Source: Clostridia bacterium (lineage in GTDB: Bacteria > Bacillota > Clostridia > Christensenellales > CAG-138). From it: 64,000 bases of DNA. A program made the position numbers and the translations under genes. The stretch's first letter is position 1. Each line of letters starts with the position of its first letter. Below the pieces are notes generated by a model. It was given only the letters and a program-made list of their open reading frames with translations. It did no database searches and was not told where the DNA came from. The stretch is from the NCBI GenBank assembly GCA_017525875.1, contig JAFXSG010000025.1, positions 1 to 64,000 of the forward strand, given 5' to 3'. Below, in pieces: positions 7,136 through 15,603 of this stretch.

Positions 7136-8170
7136 TTGACAGGGAGAAATTCATTCGTACTGAGATCAAAGCCGAGAGTTGTTTCCTCGGCTTCGTTTGT
7201 GGGAGAAAAAGAGGGCGAAGGACCGCTCGGCAGCTGCTTCGACGTTGTATGCAGGGATGATACGCTCGGGCTGAAAAGCTGGGAAAAGGCGGAAAGCCGT
7301 ATGTTCGAAAGCGCGGTCCGAACGGCACTCTTCAAGATCGGCAAAACGACCGATGACCTCAGCCTGCTGATCGGAGGAGATCTGCTCGATCAGATAATAT
7401 CGGCGGGGTTTGCCGCGCGCGAGATACGCGCTCCTTTTCTCGGACTGTATTCCGCCTGTTCGACAATTACAGAAGCGCTGATGCTCGCGGGAATGCTGAC
7501 GGAGGCCGGCTTTTCAAACCTGGCCGCATGCACCGCAAGCAGCCACTTTTCCTCTGTGGAAAGACAGCTGAGGTTCCCTCTGGAAATGGGCGTACAGCCC
7601 GTACCTACGGCCCAAAGAACGGTGACCGGCGCGGGCAGCATAATTGTCGCCGACAAAGAAATGATGAATTCGATTCAGGATCCTCCGTTCAGCCACGTCG
7701 CTCTGACGGGCGGAACGATAGGCTGCGTGGAGGACTACGGCATTACGGACGCAAACAACATGGGCGCCGCAATGGCTCCGGCAGCCTGCAAAACGATCGT
7801 TTCAAACCTAAGAGACTTTAACAGGACCGCATCCGATTATGATCTGATAATAACTGGGGATCTTGCAAAGTTCGGTTCCGAAATGCTTTATGAACTGTGC
7901 GGGAAAGAAGGCGTCGATATTGAACGAAATCATAATGACTGCGGAAAGCTGATTTTCGGAGACGATAAAACCGCAGTTTGCGGGGGCAGCGGCTGCGGCT
8001 GTGCCGCAAGCGTGCTGAGCAGCCATTTTCTCCCGCTCATCGAAACGGGAGAACTCAAACGTGTGCTGTTTCTGGCAACAGGCGCATTGCTGAGCCCGAC
8101 AAGCAGCATGCAGGGCGAGAGCATACCTTGCATATCTCATGCCGTCGTGCTCGAACATATAGAAAACTGA
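7136..8170 (+). CDS. spoVAD: stage V sporulation protein AD
   Basis: 344 residues with a thiolase-like fold and the family's landmarks: GPLGSCFDVVCRDDTLGLKSWEKAE near 30-50, LYSACSTITEAL, FSNLAACTASSH, and GGSGCGCAASVLSSHFLP. SpoVAD is part of the SpoVA channel in the inner membrane of the spore; it binds dipicolinic acid and is needed for its uptake in sporulation and release in germination. The TTG start has GGGAGGT eight bases upstream. spoVAE follows after nine bases. spoVAC, usually the gene just before spoVAD, is absent here: rsfS and its terminator sit directly upstream. Confidence 0.95.
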   Translation: MTGRNSFVLRSKPRVVSSASFVGEKEGEGPLGSCFDVVCRDDTLGLKSWEKAESRMFESAVRTALFKIGKTTDDLSLLIGGDLLDQIISAGFAAREIRAPFLGLYSACSTITEALMLAGMLTEAGFSNLAACTASSHFSSVERQLRFPLEMGVQPVPTAQRTVTGAGSIIVADKEMMNSIQDPPFSHVALTGGTIGCVEDYGITDANNMGAAMAPAACKTIVSNLRDFNRTASDYDLIITGDLAKFGSEMLYELCGKEGVDIERNHNDCGKLIFGDDKTAVCGGSGCGCAASVLSSHFLPLIETGELKRVLFLATGALLSPTSSMQGESIPCISHAVVLEHIEN

Positions 8171-8179
8171 GGGGTAATT

Positions 8180-8548
8180 ATGAGCAGTCTTTCCGATTAT
8201 TTGCTTGCATTCCTGATCGGCGGAGCGATATGCACGATAGGTCAGCTTTTGATGAGCCTGACACGACTGACGCCTGCACGCATTCTCGTTGCGTTCGTGA
8301 CTGCGGGCGCGATACTGACTGCGATCGGCGTTTATGAACCGATAATAAAGATCGGCGGCGCAGGCGCTTCGGTCCCGCTGACCGGATTTGGGTATTCGCT
8401 CGCAAAAGGCGCGATCGAGGGCGCGGCGGAGGACGGACTGCTCGGCGCTGTAAGCGGCGGCGTTAAAGCGACCGCCGCGGGCATAACAGCGGCAGTATTC
8501 CTCGGCTATCTGTGCGCGCTCGTTTTTACTCCGAAAACCAAAATGTAA
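8180..8548 (+). CDS. spoVAE: stage V sporulation protein AE
   Basis: 122 residues, almost wholly hydrophobic, with four probable membrane helices. AFLIGGAICTIGQLL at the N-terminus and the glycine-rich GGAGASVPLTGFGYSLAKGA in the middle are typical of the SpoVAE (AEb) family, a membrane component of the dipicolinic acid channel. It is co-transcribed with spoVAD (nine-base gap; AGGGGTAATT before ATG). Confidence 0.93.
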   Translation: MSSLSDYLLAFLIGGAICTIGQLLMSLTRLTPARILVAFVTAGAILTAIGVYEPIIKIGGAGASVPLTGFGYSLAKGAIEGAAEDGLLGAVSGGVKATAAGITAAVFLGYLCALVFTPKTKM

Positions 8549-8577
8549 AAAAGGATGGGGGGAGGCCCACCCTTTGA
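8549..8577 (-). terminator. terminator of the pantothenate kinase gene
   Basis: Minus strand: GGGTGGG, loop CCTCCC, CCCATCC, then TTTTTT. It lies between convergent spoVAE and the kinase gene and has a T-tract only on the minus side. Confidence 0.65.
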
Positions 8578-8585
8578 TCGGTCGG

Positions 8586-9413
8586 TTACTTTACGTCCTT
8601 GAAATGCAGCGCCGCGCCGACAGCGGTCGCAAACGCGGCGTCGGGCGGTATGATATAGTTGACGGAGGACATCGAGCGGAACCATTCCACAAGGGGCTCG
8701 AGCCATTGCAGCTCCGTCAGCGAACCGGTGAGAATAACGCTGTTGATGCCGGAATCACGGCAGGCGAACGAAGCAAGCGTCAGTATGGTCTGAAGCACCA
8801 TATTGATCAGACCGAGCGCAAGGTCTCCGTCGGTCGCCCCGTCCTTTATATTGGCAAGGTTCGCAGCGGTCATTTCGGAGCTGAGCTTTTCGATATCGCT
8901 CTTTGAAATATCGCCGACGGTAAGGTCGACGTTTGAAAGATTGCCCGTCGCGGCGATGGAGCAAAGGCTCTCGAAATCGGAAGCATTCGCGAGCTTTTTG
9001 CCAAGCCCGAGAAGGAGTCCGCCGCCGACGCCGCTGCCGCCGATATGCGAATAGCCATCAGGACCTGCACTCACGAACGCAGTACCCGTGCCCATGCTGA
9101 CGACGATAGCTTCATCGACCTTTGCAAGTGCGAGTCCGCCGCGCGCAATGGCCGAGAATTCATCGATCCGGTGGGTGGGGATGCCGTAGATATCGCCGGT
9201 CAGGTAAGATGAACCGACGCCGGTAACGAAGATATCCTCAACGTCCGCGAGCGAGATCCGGTTATCGTTGATATAGTGCCCGAGCGCACCGTAGAGCGAC
9301 GTTATCTGATCGTACGCGCGGACCATCATCGTTGAAATGAGAGATCCGTCGGACCTGAGGCCTACGATCTTCGTCGTTGATCCTCCGACATCTATACCGA
9401 GAATAATGCCCAT
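8586..9413 (-). CDS. coaW: type II pantothenate kinase
   Basis: 275 residues of the ASKHA kinase fold. GIDVGGSTTKIVGL at residues 5-18 is the first phosphate loop and GTGTAFV with IGGSGVGGGLLLGLGKKL is the second nucleotide segment; the last third (VILTGSLTEL, FATAVGAALHF) matches type II kinases of Staphylococcus and eukaryotes rather than CoaA or CoaX. It phosphorylates pantothenate with ATP, the first step to coenzyme A. AAGGAGT precedes the ATG. It forms a single-gene unit with its own promoter and terminator. Confidence 0.88.
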   Translation of the reverse strand: MGIILGIDVGGSTTKIVGLRSDGSLISTMMVRAYDQITSLYGALGHYINDNRISLADVEDIFVTGVGSSYLTGDIYGIPTHRIDEFSAIARGGLALAKVDEAIVVSMGTGTAFVSAGPDGYSHIGGSGVGGGLLLGLGKKLANASDFESLCSIAATGNLSNVDLTVGDISKSDIEKLSSEMTAANLANIKDGATDGDLALGLINMVLQTILTLASFACRDSGINSVILTGSLTELQWLEPLVEWFRSMSSVNYIIPPDAAFATAVGAALHFKDVK

Positions 9414-9444
9414 TGTTAAGACTCCTTACACAGATTTCGGTATT

Positions 9445-9473
9445 ATTATAACCCAATCAAGCTTCAAAGTAAA
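9445..9473 (-). promoter_or_regulatory. SigA promoter of coaW
   Basis: Minus strand: TTTACT, 17 bases, TATAAT, about 30 bases before the ATG. Confidence 0.7.
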
Positions 9474-9594
9474 GCTTTAAAGCCGATCCGGGAAGCTCGG
9501 CTGAAATGGCCGCAATCGATTAAAAAGGAAAATGACATAATGTATAATATTGCTTCGAAATAACAAATATAATGAAAAATGGCCTCACAAGGCA

Positions 9595-9623
9595 TTGATT
9601 TTATTTCTGATTTCTGTCATAAT
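9595..9623 (+). promoter_or_regulatory. SigA promoter of the amidase gene
   Basis: TTGATT, 17 bases, CATAAT. The -10 box ends eight bases before the TTG at 9632, so the leader would be nearly absent if TTG is used. Confidence 0.6.
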
Positions 9624-9631
9624 AGTACGAG

Positions 9632-10681
9632 TTGAAAGCGGTGCATGATAGGTTCGCGTTTTCGGGACCGGGCAGTGCGCCGGGTGAATCGTATTATGAA
9701 AGTGAGATCATTGAAGTGAGGCAGCAAGATCTGATAAGAAAAGTCCTTGTAGTGGGCATTCTTGTTTTAATAGTTTTGCTCGTTATCCTGCTTGCATGCC
9801 TGATAACGAACGGCACCTGCTCAAACGCAGTAAACAACGGGATCCTTCCCATGAATTCAGCGGCGCCGACCGCCGTCATAGACGCGGAGAACAGCGCGTC
9901 TCCGGAGCCGGCCGAGAGCAGCGCTCCTGTCACCGAAACACCCGAGATCGTTACTCCGGAACCCACCGCAGTGCCAACGGAGCCCACGGAGCCCCCGGAG
10001 CCTCAAGGCCCGGTCATCCCCCAAAGCCCCTATCCGAGCATTCCTTACTGCGTAACAGAAGGAACGATGCAGGACGTACATACAAGGCTTGAGTACCTTA
10101 AGCAGCTTCCCAAGAGCGAAACGATCATCCTGCTCGACGTGGGCCACGGCGGATTTGACGGCGGCACGGTAGGCATCGACACAAACGCCACGGAAGCCGA
10201 TATCAACCTTGCGATATCGCGTAAGCTCGCGGAATACTTTGCGTCAAAAAGATACTACGTGTTCATGACCAGGATGGGCGACTATGCCTGCGCTTCGGAT
10301 AAAAACTCCGATATGCGCTGGCGTAAAAACGTTATGAAGCTGGACATCTTCGACATTTCCGTCAGTATCCATCAGAACGCGCTCGGCACTGACCGGAGCG
10401 TTTGCGGCGCAAGGGTCTACAGCTATAAGAACGGAACCGAGGGCGAAAAGCTCGCAAAAGCCGTTATCGAGGAAATAACAAAGATCTCCTCGACCGCAAG
10501 GAAAAACGTTTACACCGGTAATCTGATGGTCGTACGCGAGCCCATTTGCCCGGCTATCCTTGTTGAATGCGGATTCCTTTCGAACCACGATGAGGAGCTG
10601 CTGCTCCAGGATCCGAACTATCAGCAGCAGTTGGTTCAGGCAATAGCCGACGGAGCGGAAAACTACCTTAAATCCCGATAA
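9632..10681 (+). CDS. N-acetylmuramoyl-L-alanine amidase, membrane-anchored (Amidase_3)
   Basis: About 349 residues: a short cytoplasmic N-terminus, one membrane helix near 36-57, a Pro/Glu/Thr-rich linker of about 80 residues, and a C-terminal Amidase_3 zinc domain. The zinc ligands are visible in DVGHGGFDGG, the glutamate of NATEADINLA and SIHQNA; VECGFLSNHDEE carries the catalytic glutamate. Such enzymes cleave the bond between muramic acid and L-alanine; CwlD of spore cortex formation is a relative, but the role here is undetermined. The start is uncertain: TTG at 9632 or GTG at 9641, neither with a clear Shine-Dalgarno. A strong terminator follows. Confidence 0.88.
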   Translation: MKAVHDRFAFSGPGSAPGESYYESEIIEVRQQDLIRKVLVVGILVLIVLLVILLACLITNGTCSNAVNNGILPMNSAAPTAVIDAENSASPEPAESSAPVTETPEIVTPEPTAVPTEPTEPPEPQGPVIPQSPYPSIPYCVTEGTMQDVHTRLEYLKQLPKSETIILLDVGHGGFDGGTVGIDTNATEADINLAISRKLAEYFASKRYYVFMTRMGDYACASDKNSDMRWRKNVMKLDIFDISVSIHQNALGTDRSVCGARVYSYKNGTEGEKLAKAVIEEITKISSTARKNVYTGNLMVVREPICPAILVECGFLSNHDEELLLQDPNYQQQLVQAIADGAENYLKSR

Positions 10682-10694
10682 GTATCAAAACACA

Positions 10695-10723
10695 AAACGG
10701 CGGTGATCATCACCGCCGTTTTT
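10695..10723 (+). terminator. rho-independent terminator after the amidase gene
   Basis: AACGGCGGTGAT and ATCACCGCCGTT pair directly, followed by TTTTT; it may also serve the convergent gpmI. Confidence 0.85.
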
Positions 10724-10740
10724 GCTGTTGTCTGTAATGA

Positions 10741-12288
10741 TCATTTAACTTCTTCCAAAAGGCAATGCCCCGTCATCTCATCGGGAACGGGCAGCTCCAT
10801 TATGTGCAGAAGCGTCGGGGCAAGATCGCAGAGCTTTCCGCCCTCGATAAGCCGCTCCTTTCCGGGAGCAGGGGAAACGTAGATGAGCGGAACGGGGTTG
10901 GTGGTGTGCGGCGTGAACGGTTCACCCTTTTCATCGAACATCTGTTCGCAGTTGCCGTGATCGGCTGTGATAAGGCAGCTCCCGCCGTTAGCAAGGATCG
11001 CGTCAACAAGCTTTTGAACGCATGCGTCAACGGTACCGACGGCTTTGACCGCGGCTTCGAGAACGCCGGTATGGCCGACCATATCCGGGTTTGCGAAGTT
11101 CAGCACCATGAGATCGTATTTGCCGGAATTGATGCACTCCACAGCCTTTTCGGTCACCTCATAAGCACTCATTTCGGGCTTGAGATCGTAGGTAGCAACG
11201 TCGGGAGAGGGGACGAGGATCCTGTCCTCGCCATCATACACGCGTTCGATGCCGCCGTTGAAGAAAAACGTGACGTGGGCGTATTTCTCCGTTTCGGCGA
11301 TGCGAAGCTGGGTCTTGCCAAGTCTCGCCATGTATTCACCCATCGTGTTATTGAGCTTCTGCGGGCGGAACATGATATCGACTCTGTCCGCAAAATCCGC
11401 CGAATACTGGCTCATGCAGACGTAATGAACGGGGAAATAACCGTATCTGCGTTCGAACTGCGGAAAATCACGGTCGATGAACGCACGCGTGATCTGCCTC
11501 GCGCGGTCCGGACGGAAGTTGAAGAAGAGGATGCTGTCATGAGGCATGACTTTCGCGGTCGGTCGGCCGTTCTCCGTGATGACGCTCGGGATAACGAATT
11601 CGTCGGTCACACCCTTATCGTATGAAGACTGCATCGCTTCGACTGCACTTGAAAATCTCAAGCCCTCGCCATACACAAGCGCCGCATAAGCTTTCTCAGT
11701 GCGGTCAAAATTGCTGTTGCGGTCCATCGCATAGTATCTGCCCATAACTGTCGCGATCTTACCGCAGCCGGCTGAGCTGAGCTTTTCTTCAAGGCTCCGC
11801 ACGAAGCCGATACCGCTGTCGACCGCGGTGTCGCGCCCGTCCATAAAGCAATGCACGAATACCTTAGTGAGCCCCGCCGCTTTTGCTGCGTCGATCAGGG
11901 TGAACAAATGCTCGATATGGCTGTGAACGCCGCCGTCCGAAAGCAGGCCCCAAAGATGCAGCGCTGAGTCGTGCTCTTTGCAGTTTTCGACTGCGCCGAC
12001 AAATGCGGGGTTTTGAGCTATAGAACCGTCAGCGCAGGCGTCCGAGATCCTGGTAAGATCCTGGAAAACGACCCTGCCCGCACCGATGTTGGTATGTCCG
12101 ACCTCGGAATTGCCCATCTGCCCCGCAGGCAGACCCACATCGCGGCCGGATGCGCCGATGAGCGTGTGCGGATACTTGTCCATAAGCGCGTGGATATTCT
12201 TCGCACCGTCGATCGCGATCGAGTTTCCTTTGGTTTCGGGAGTGTAGCCGAAACCGTCCATGATGATCAATGCTGTAAGTTTTTTCAA
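10741..12288 (-). CDS. gpmI: 2,3-bisphosphoglycerate-independent phosphoglycerate mutase
   Basis: 515 residues, normal for the family. It interconverts 3- and 2-phosphoglycerate using two manganese ions and a phosphoserine. Metal ligand D11 lies in IIMDGFGY, and the serine nucleophile S61 in GQMGNSEVGHTNIGAG; HCFMDGRDT, NFRPDRARQITRAF and TADHGNCEQM follow in order. The start is TTG (reading MKKLTAL) with a weak GGCGGG site. It lies 96 bases downstream of the Pgk-TpiA gene, beyond a hairpin. Confidence 0.96.
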   Translation of the reverse strand: MKKLTALIIMDGFGYTPETKGNSIAIDGAKNIHALMDKYPHTLIGASGRDVGLPAGQMGNSEVGHTNIGAGRVVFQDLTRISDACADGSIAQNPAFVGAVENCKEHDSALHLWGLLSDGGVHSHIEHLFTLIDAAKAAGLTKVFVHCFMDGRDTAVDSGIGFVRSLEEKLSSAGCGKIATVMGRYYAMDRNSNFDRTEKAYAALVYGEGLRFSSAVEAMQSSYDKGVTDEFVIPSVITENGRPTAKVMPHDSILFFNFRPDRARQITRAFIDRDFPQFERRYGYFPVHYVCMSQYSADFADRVDIMFRPQKLNNTMGEYMARLGKTQLRIAETEKYAHVTFFFNGGIERVYDGEDRILVPSPDVATYDLKPEMSAYEVTEKAVECINSGKYDLMVLNFANPDMVGHTGVLEAAVKAVGTVDACVQKLVDAILANGGSCLITADHGNCEQMFDEKGEPFTPHTTNPVPLIYVSPAPGKERLIEGGKLCDLAPTLLHIMELPVPDEMTGHCLLEEVK

Positions 12289-12307
12289 GTTGATCCCGCC
12301 TTTATTA

Positions 12308-12365
12308 GAAAACCGGCTCCGTGCGCCTGCTGCGGCATGAACCGCACCGGGAAAACCGGAGCCGG
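12308..12365 (-). terminator. hairpin between pgk-tpiA and gpmI, possible partial terminator
   Basis: Minus strand: CCGGCTCCG pairs with CGGAGCCGG around a 35-base loop that has its own GTGCGG/CCGCA helix, followed by TTTTC. It could lower gpmI transcription relative to pgk-tpiA. Confidence 0.5.
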
Positions 12366-12384
12366 AAGTTTATCATTTACCCTG

Positions 12385-14319
12385 TCAGGAGAGAATGACC
12401 TTTGCAAAGTCCTCGGCTACAAGGCTCGCGCCGCCGATAAGACCGCCGTCGATCTCGGGCATCGCCTTAAGGCCCGCTGCATTCTTTGCGTTCATGCTGC
12501 CGCCGTAGAGAATGCGGGTGTTCTGTGCAAACTCTATGCCGTAGAGCTCTGCAACTACCTTGCGGATAGCGCCGATAGTGCGGTTGGCTTCCTCGTTGGT
12601 AGCGGTCTTGCCCGTGCCGATCGCCCAAATGGGTTCATAAGCAATGATGATCTTCGCCGCCTGTTCTGCTTCGATGCCGCTGTAAAGCGCGCGGACCTGG
12701 CCTGCGAGCACCATATCGGTAATGCCGGCTTCGCGCTGCTCGAGGGATTCGCCGACGCAGACGATCGGGATGATCTCATTATCAAGCGCTGCCCTGGTGC
12801 GCATATTGACGGTCTCGTCGGTCTCGCCGAAGTACTGCCTGCGCTCGCTGTGGCCGATGATAGCGTAACTTACGCCGATGGTCTTGAGCATATCTGCGCT
12901 GATCTCGCCGGTGAACGCGCCCTTTGCCGCCCAGTGGATATTCTGGGAACCGAGCTTGATATTGCTGCCTTCAAGGTGCTTTGCGCAGCAGCAGAGATCT
13001 ACGAACGGCGGGCAAACGACGACGTCGCACTCAGCTTCGGTCACAAGGGGCTTGAGCGCTTCGACAAGCTGCTTTGCTTCTTCCTTGTTTTTGTTCATCT
13101 TCCAGTTGCCGGCGATCATGATCCTGCGGCAGGGGCGATCCATAAGCGCCGCAACGCCGGGCAGGGTCTTGCCCTCGAGGAACTCAAGACTTGCGCCGCC
13201 GCCGGTGGAGATGTGGCTCATCTTCTCGCCAAGGCCGAACTTGTTGATAGCGGAGGCGGAGTCGCCGCCGCCGATGATCGTGGTGCCCTCGCATTCGGCG
13301 CAGGCGCGTGCAACAGCCTCGGTGCCCTTGGCAAACGCGTCCATTTCGAAAACGCCCATGGGACCGTTCCAGACAACGGTCTTGGCCTCGCGGATAGCGT
13401 CGCCGTAGAGCTTTGCGGTTTCTTCGCCGATATCAAGGCCCAGATAACCTGCGGGCATCTTGTCGAAGGGAACGGTCATGTGCTCGGTGTCGGGAGCAAA
13501 CTCCTTGCCGACGACACAGTCAACGGGGAGGAGCATGCGAACGCCCTTTTCCTTTGCTTCCTCAAGAAGCTCTTTCGCAAGGTCGATGCTCTCCGCGTCA
13601 AGCAGAGAGTCGCCGATCTCATAACCCATTGCCTTGAAGAAGGTGTAGCTCATAGCGCCGCCGATAAGCAGCGTGTCGCACTTGTTGAGCAGGTTCCTGA
13701 TAACGCCGATCTTGTCACCGACCTTTTTGCCGCCGAGGATGGCAACGAAAGGACGGGCGGGCTCGGTAAGCGCTCCGCCCATAACGCGCAGCTCCTTCTC
13801 GATGAGGAAGCCGCAGACAGCGGGCAGATAATGCGCAACGCCCTCGGTGGAAGCATGAGCGCGATGTACGGTGCCGAATGCGTCGGAAACGTAGAGCTCG
13901 GCATATTCGGAAAGGGCTTTTGCAAACTCGGGATCGTTCTTCTCCTCTTCTTTGTGGAAACGGAGGTTCTCAAGCAGCAGCACTTCGCCGTCCTTGAGTT
14001 CGGAGGCTTTTTTCTTTGCGTCTTCGCCGATGATATCGTTTGCGAAGATCACGTTTACTCCGGGCAGGAGCTCCGCAAGGCGCTTTGCAACGGGAGCAAG
14101 GCTCATTTCGGGAACGAATTTGCCCTTCGGACGGCCGAGATGGGAACAGAGGATGGTCTTTGCGCCGTTCTCAATGAGGTAACGAACGGTTGGAAGTGCG
14201 CCGACGATGCGGCTTTCATCGGTGATAACAAGGTTTTCATCGAGCGGTACGTTGAAGTCTACGCGAACGAGAACACGCTTGCCGCGAACGGGGACGTCGG
14301 TTACAGACAGTTTGGTCAT
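12385..14319 (-). CDS. pgk-tpiA: phosphoglycerate kinase / triosephosphate isomerase fusion protein
   Basis: One frame of 644 residues encodes two glycolytic enzymes. Residues 1 to about 395 are phosphoglycerate kinase: [33 protein letters not shown] and the nucleotide loop [13 protein letters not shown]. Residues 401-644 are triosephosphate isomerase: catalytic K407 in [11 protein letters not shown]490 in IGHSERR, E562 in [11 protein letters not shown], then LYGGSMN. The linker is only about six residues (DRPCRR). Such a fusion is known in Thermotoga maritima; it is uncommon in Firmicutes as far as I know. M401 lacks an obvious ribosome-binding site, so separate translation is not supported. 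GGAGG precedes the first ATG. A tpiA stop codon or frameshift is not seen. Confidence 0.95.
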   Translation of the reverse strand: MTKLSVTDVPVRGKRVLVRVDFNVPLDENLVITDESRIVGALPTVRYLIENGAKTILCSHLGRPKGKFVPEMSLAPVAKRLAELLPGVNVIFANDIIGEDAKKKASELKDGEVLLLENLRFHKEEEKNDPEFAKALSEYAELYVSDAFGTVHRAHASTEGVAHYLPAVCGFLIEKELRVMGGALTEPARPFVAILGGKKVGDKIGVIRNLLNKCDTLLIGGAMSYTFFKAMGYEIGDSLLDAESIDLAKELLEEAKEKGVRMLLPVDCVVGKEFAPDTEHMTVPFDKMPAGYLGLDIGEETAKLYGDAIREAKTVVWNGPMGVFEMDAFAKGTEAVARACAECEGTTIIGGGDSASAINKFGLGEKMSHISTGGGASLEFLEGKTLPGVAALMDRPCRRIMIAGNWKMNKNKEEAKQLVEALKPLVTEAECDVVVCPPFVDLCCCAKHLEGSNIKLGSQNIHWAAKGAFTGEISADMLKTIGVSYAIIGHSERRQYFGETDETVNMRTRAALDNEIIPIVCVGESLEQREAGITDMVLAGQVRALYSGIEAEQAAKIIIAYEPIWAIGTGKTATNEEANRTIGAIRKVVAELYGIEFAQNTRILYGGSMNAKNAAGLKAMPEIDGGLIGGASLVAEDFAKVILS

Positions 14320-14380
14320 TTTTTCAGCCTCCGAAACATTATTGTTTGGTTATCTTTGGTGCTTTAGCATCCTAAATTTT

Positions 14381-14409
14381 ATTATACCACGAATACAGAA
14401 AAACAGCAA
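14381..14409 (-). promoter_or_regulatory. SigA promoter of pgk-tpiA
   Basis: Minus strand: TTGCTG, 17 bases, TATAAT, leaving a leader of about 55 bases. Confidence 0.7.
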
Positions 14410-14454
14410 CAGTGAAAACTGCTGGATCAAGCGCGGAACAGGGACATAAACAAA

Positions 14455-14481
14455 GAAAAAGCCCCGCCGAAAGGCAGGGCT
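14455..14481 (-). terminator. terminator after the YitT-family gene
   Basis: Minus strand: AGCCCTGCC, loop TTTC, GGCGGGGCT, then TTTTTC. Confidence 0.8.
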
Positions 14482-14494
14482 GCTGCAGGCTGCA

Positions 14495-15391
14495 TCACTG
14501 TGCGTCGTGGCGCTTGAAGCCTTCGCCGTACGCCGCGTCGATCGAGCTGACCATTACGAAGGATTTATTGTCCACCTCATGTGCGATACGCTTCACCTTG
14601 AAGACTTCAGTCTTGGAACAGGCGCAGAGGAGAACGTTCTTGTCGGCGCCGGTGTAAGCGCCTTTGCCGTTCAGGACCGTAACGCCGCGCTCGATATCCT
14701 GATTGATGCGGTTTGAGATATCGTCGCCCTTTGTGGTGATGATCGTCATGAGCTTTCTCGAATCGTTGCCGTACATGATCTTATCGATGATCAGGCTGTA
14801 CGTGATGGTCATGATGAGGCCGTAGAGAGCCGCGTCGATCGTGCCGTAAACGATGCCGCCGAACAGGATGACGATCCCGTCAACGGCGAGCGAGATGAGC
14901 CCTAGCGAAAGCTGAGGGTTCTTTTTGCGGATCGCCATGATGACGAAGTCCGAGCCGCCGGTCGACGAATCGCGCATATAGATGCATGCAAGCCCCGCGC
15001 CGGCGAGGATACCGCCGAAGATAGCCGCAAGCATGGGCTCGCCCTCGTAAACGGGAAGCATCGGCATCAGGTAGTCCACGATCACAGCGGAGAAAATGAT
15101 GGTCTTCGCGGAGCGGAAGAAGAAGCGCAGGCCGAGCGCCTTGAAGCAGATCAGCACGATCGGGATATTTATAAGGACCGTGCCGAGACCGATCTTGATC
15201 GCGCCGTCTGTGAGACGGTTGAGAATGAACGCGATACCGGTCACGCCGCCCGGCGCAAAGTTCGCTGCGTGGGCAAAGTTGAACATGCCGGCTCCGTAAA
15301 GCACGCAGCCGACGATATCGAAGATCACGTCGACGAGCAAAGTCTTGGGATCGATCTTCAGCCTTTCTTTGAGTGACGGTTTCTTTTCCAT
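14495..15391 (-). CDS. YitT-family membrane protein (DUF161/DUF2179)
   Basis: 298 residues with about five hydrophobic helices (residues 15-195) and a soluble C-terminal DUF2179 domain, NRINQDIERGVTVLNGKGAY to the end. FAHAANFAPGGVTGIAFI and MRDSSTGGSDFVIMAI are family hallmarks. The transported substrate of YitT proteins is not established. The start at 15391 is chosen because CGGAGGAAACC precedes it; a longer in-frame extension exists but overlaps the promoter. Confidence 0.88.
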   Translation of the reverse strand: MEKKPSLKERLKIDPKTLLVDVIFDIVGCVLYGAGMFNFAHAANFAPGGVTGIAFILNRLTDGAIKIGLGTVLINIPIVLICFKALGLRFFFRSAKTIIFSAVIVDYLMPMLPVYEGEPMLAAIFGGILAGAGLACIYMRDSSTGGSDFVIMAIRKKNPQLSLGLISLAVDGIVILFGGIVYGTIDAALYGLIMTITYSLIIDKIMYGNDSRKLMTIITTKGDDISNRINQDIERGVTVLNGKGAYTGADKNVLLCACSKTEVFKVKRIAHEVDNKSFVMVSSIDAAYGEGFKRHDAQ

Positions 15392-15446
15392 GGTTTCCTC
15401 CGAACAGGACGCAGACGCAAAAAGCGACACGCTTTGACAGCTTGAA

Positions 15447-15475
15447 ATTCTATCATTACGGAACCGCTTTTTCAA
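15447..15475 (-). promoter_or_regulatory. SigA promoter of the YitT-family gene
   Basis: Minus strand: TTGAAA, 17 bases, TAGAAT. Confidence 0.65.
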
Positions 15476-15544
15476 CCCCATTTTATAAATATATACATGG
15501 AAATATCAGCTGCAAACGAATATCGATCTTCAGCGTCTGCCGCA

Positions 15545-15572
15545 TTGACAAAAACAGGATTTGCGATAGAAT
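15545..15572 (+). promoter_or_regulatory. SigA promoter of the hydroxyacid dehydrogenase gene
   Basis: Consensus TTGACA, 16 bases, TAGAAT, about 30 bases before ATG. Confidence 0.75.
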
Positions 15573-15603
15573 AGGAGTGAATAAAAACTCATAAGGAGCA
15601 GCT

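Noticed and set aside
9632-9640. Leaderless start for the amidase gene
   Set aside because: The -10 box is eight bases before a TTG, but leaderless translation generally requires ATG or GTG, and the true start is uncertain.
11971-14367. A 798-codon open frame antisense to gpmI and pgk-tpiA
   Set aside because: It mirrors two certain glycolytic genes on the opposite strand, has no ribosome-binding site or recognisable domain, and arises from their codon bias.
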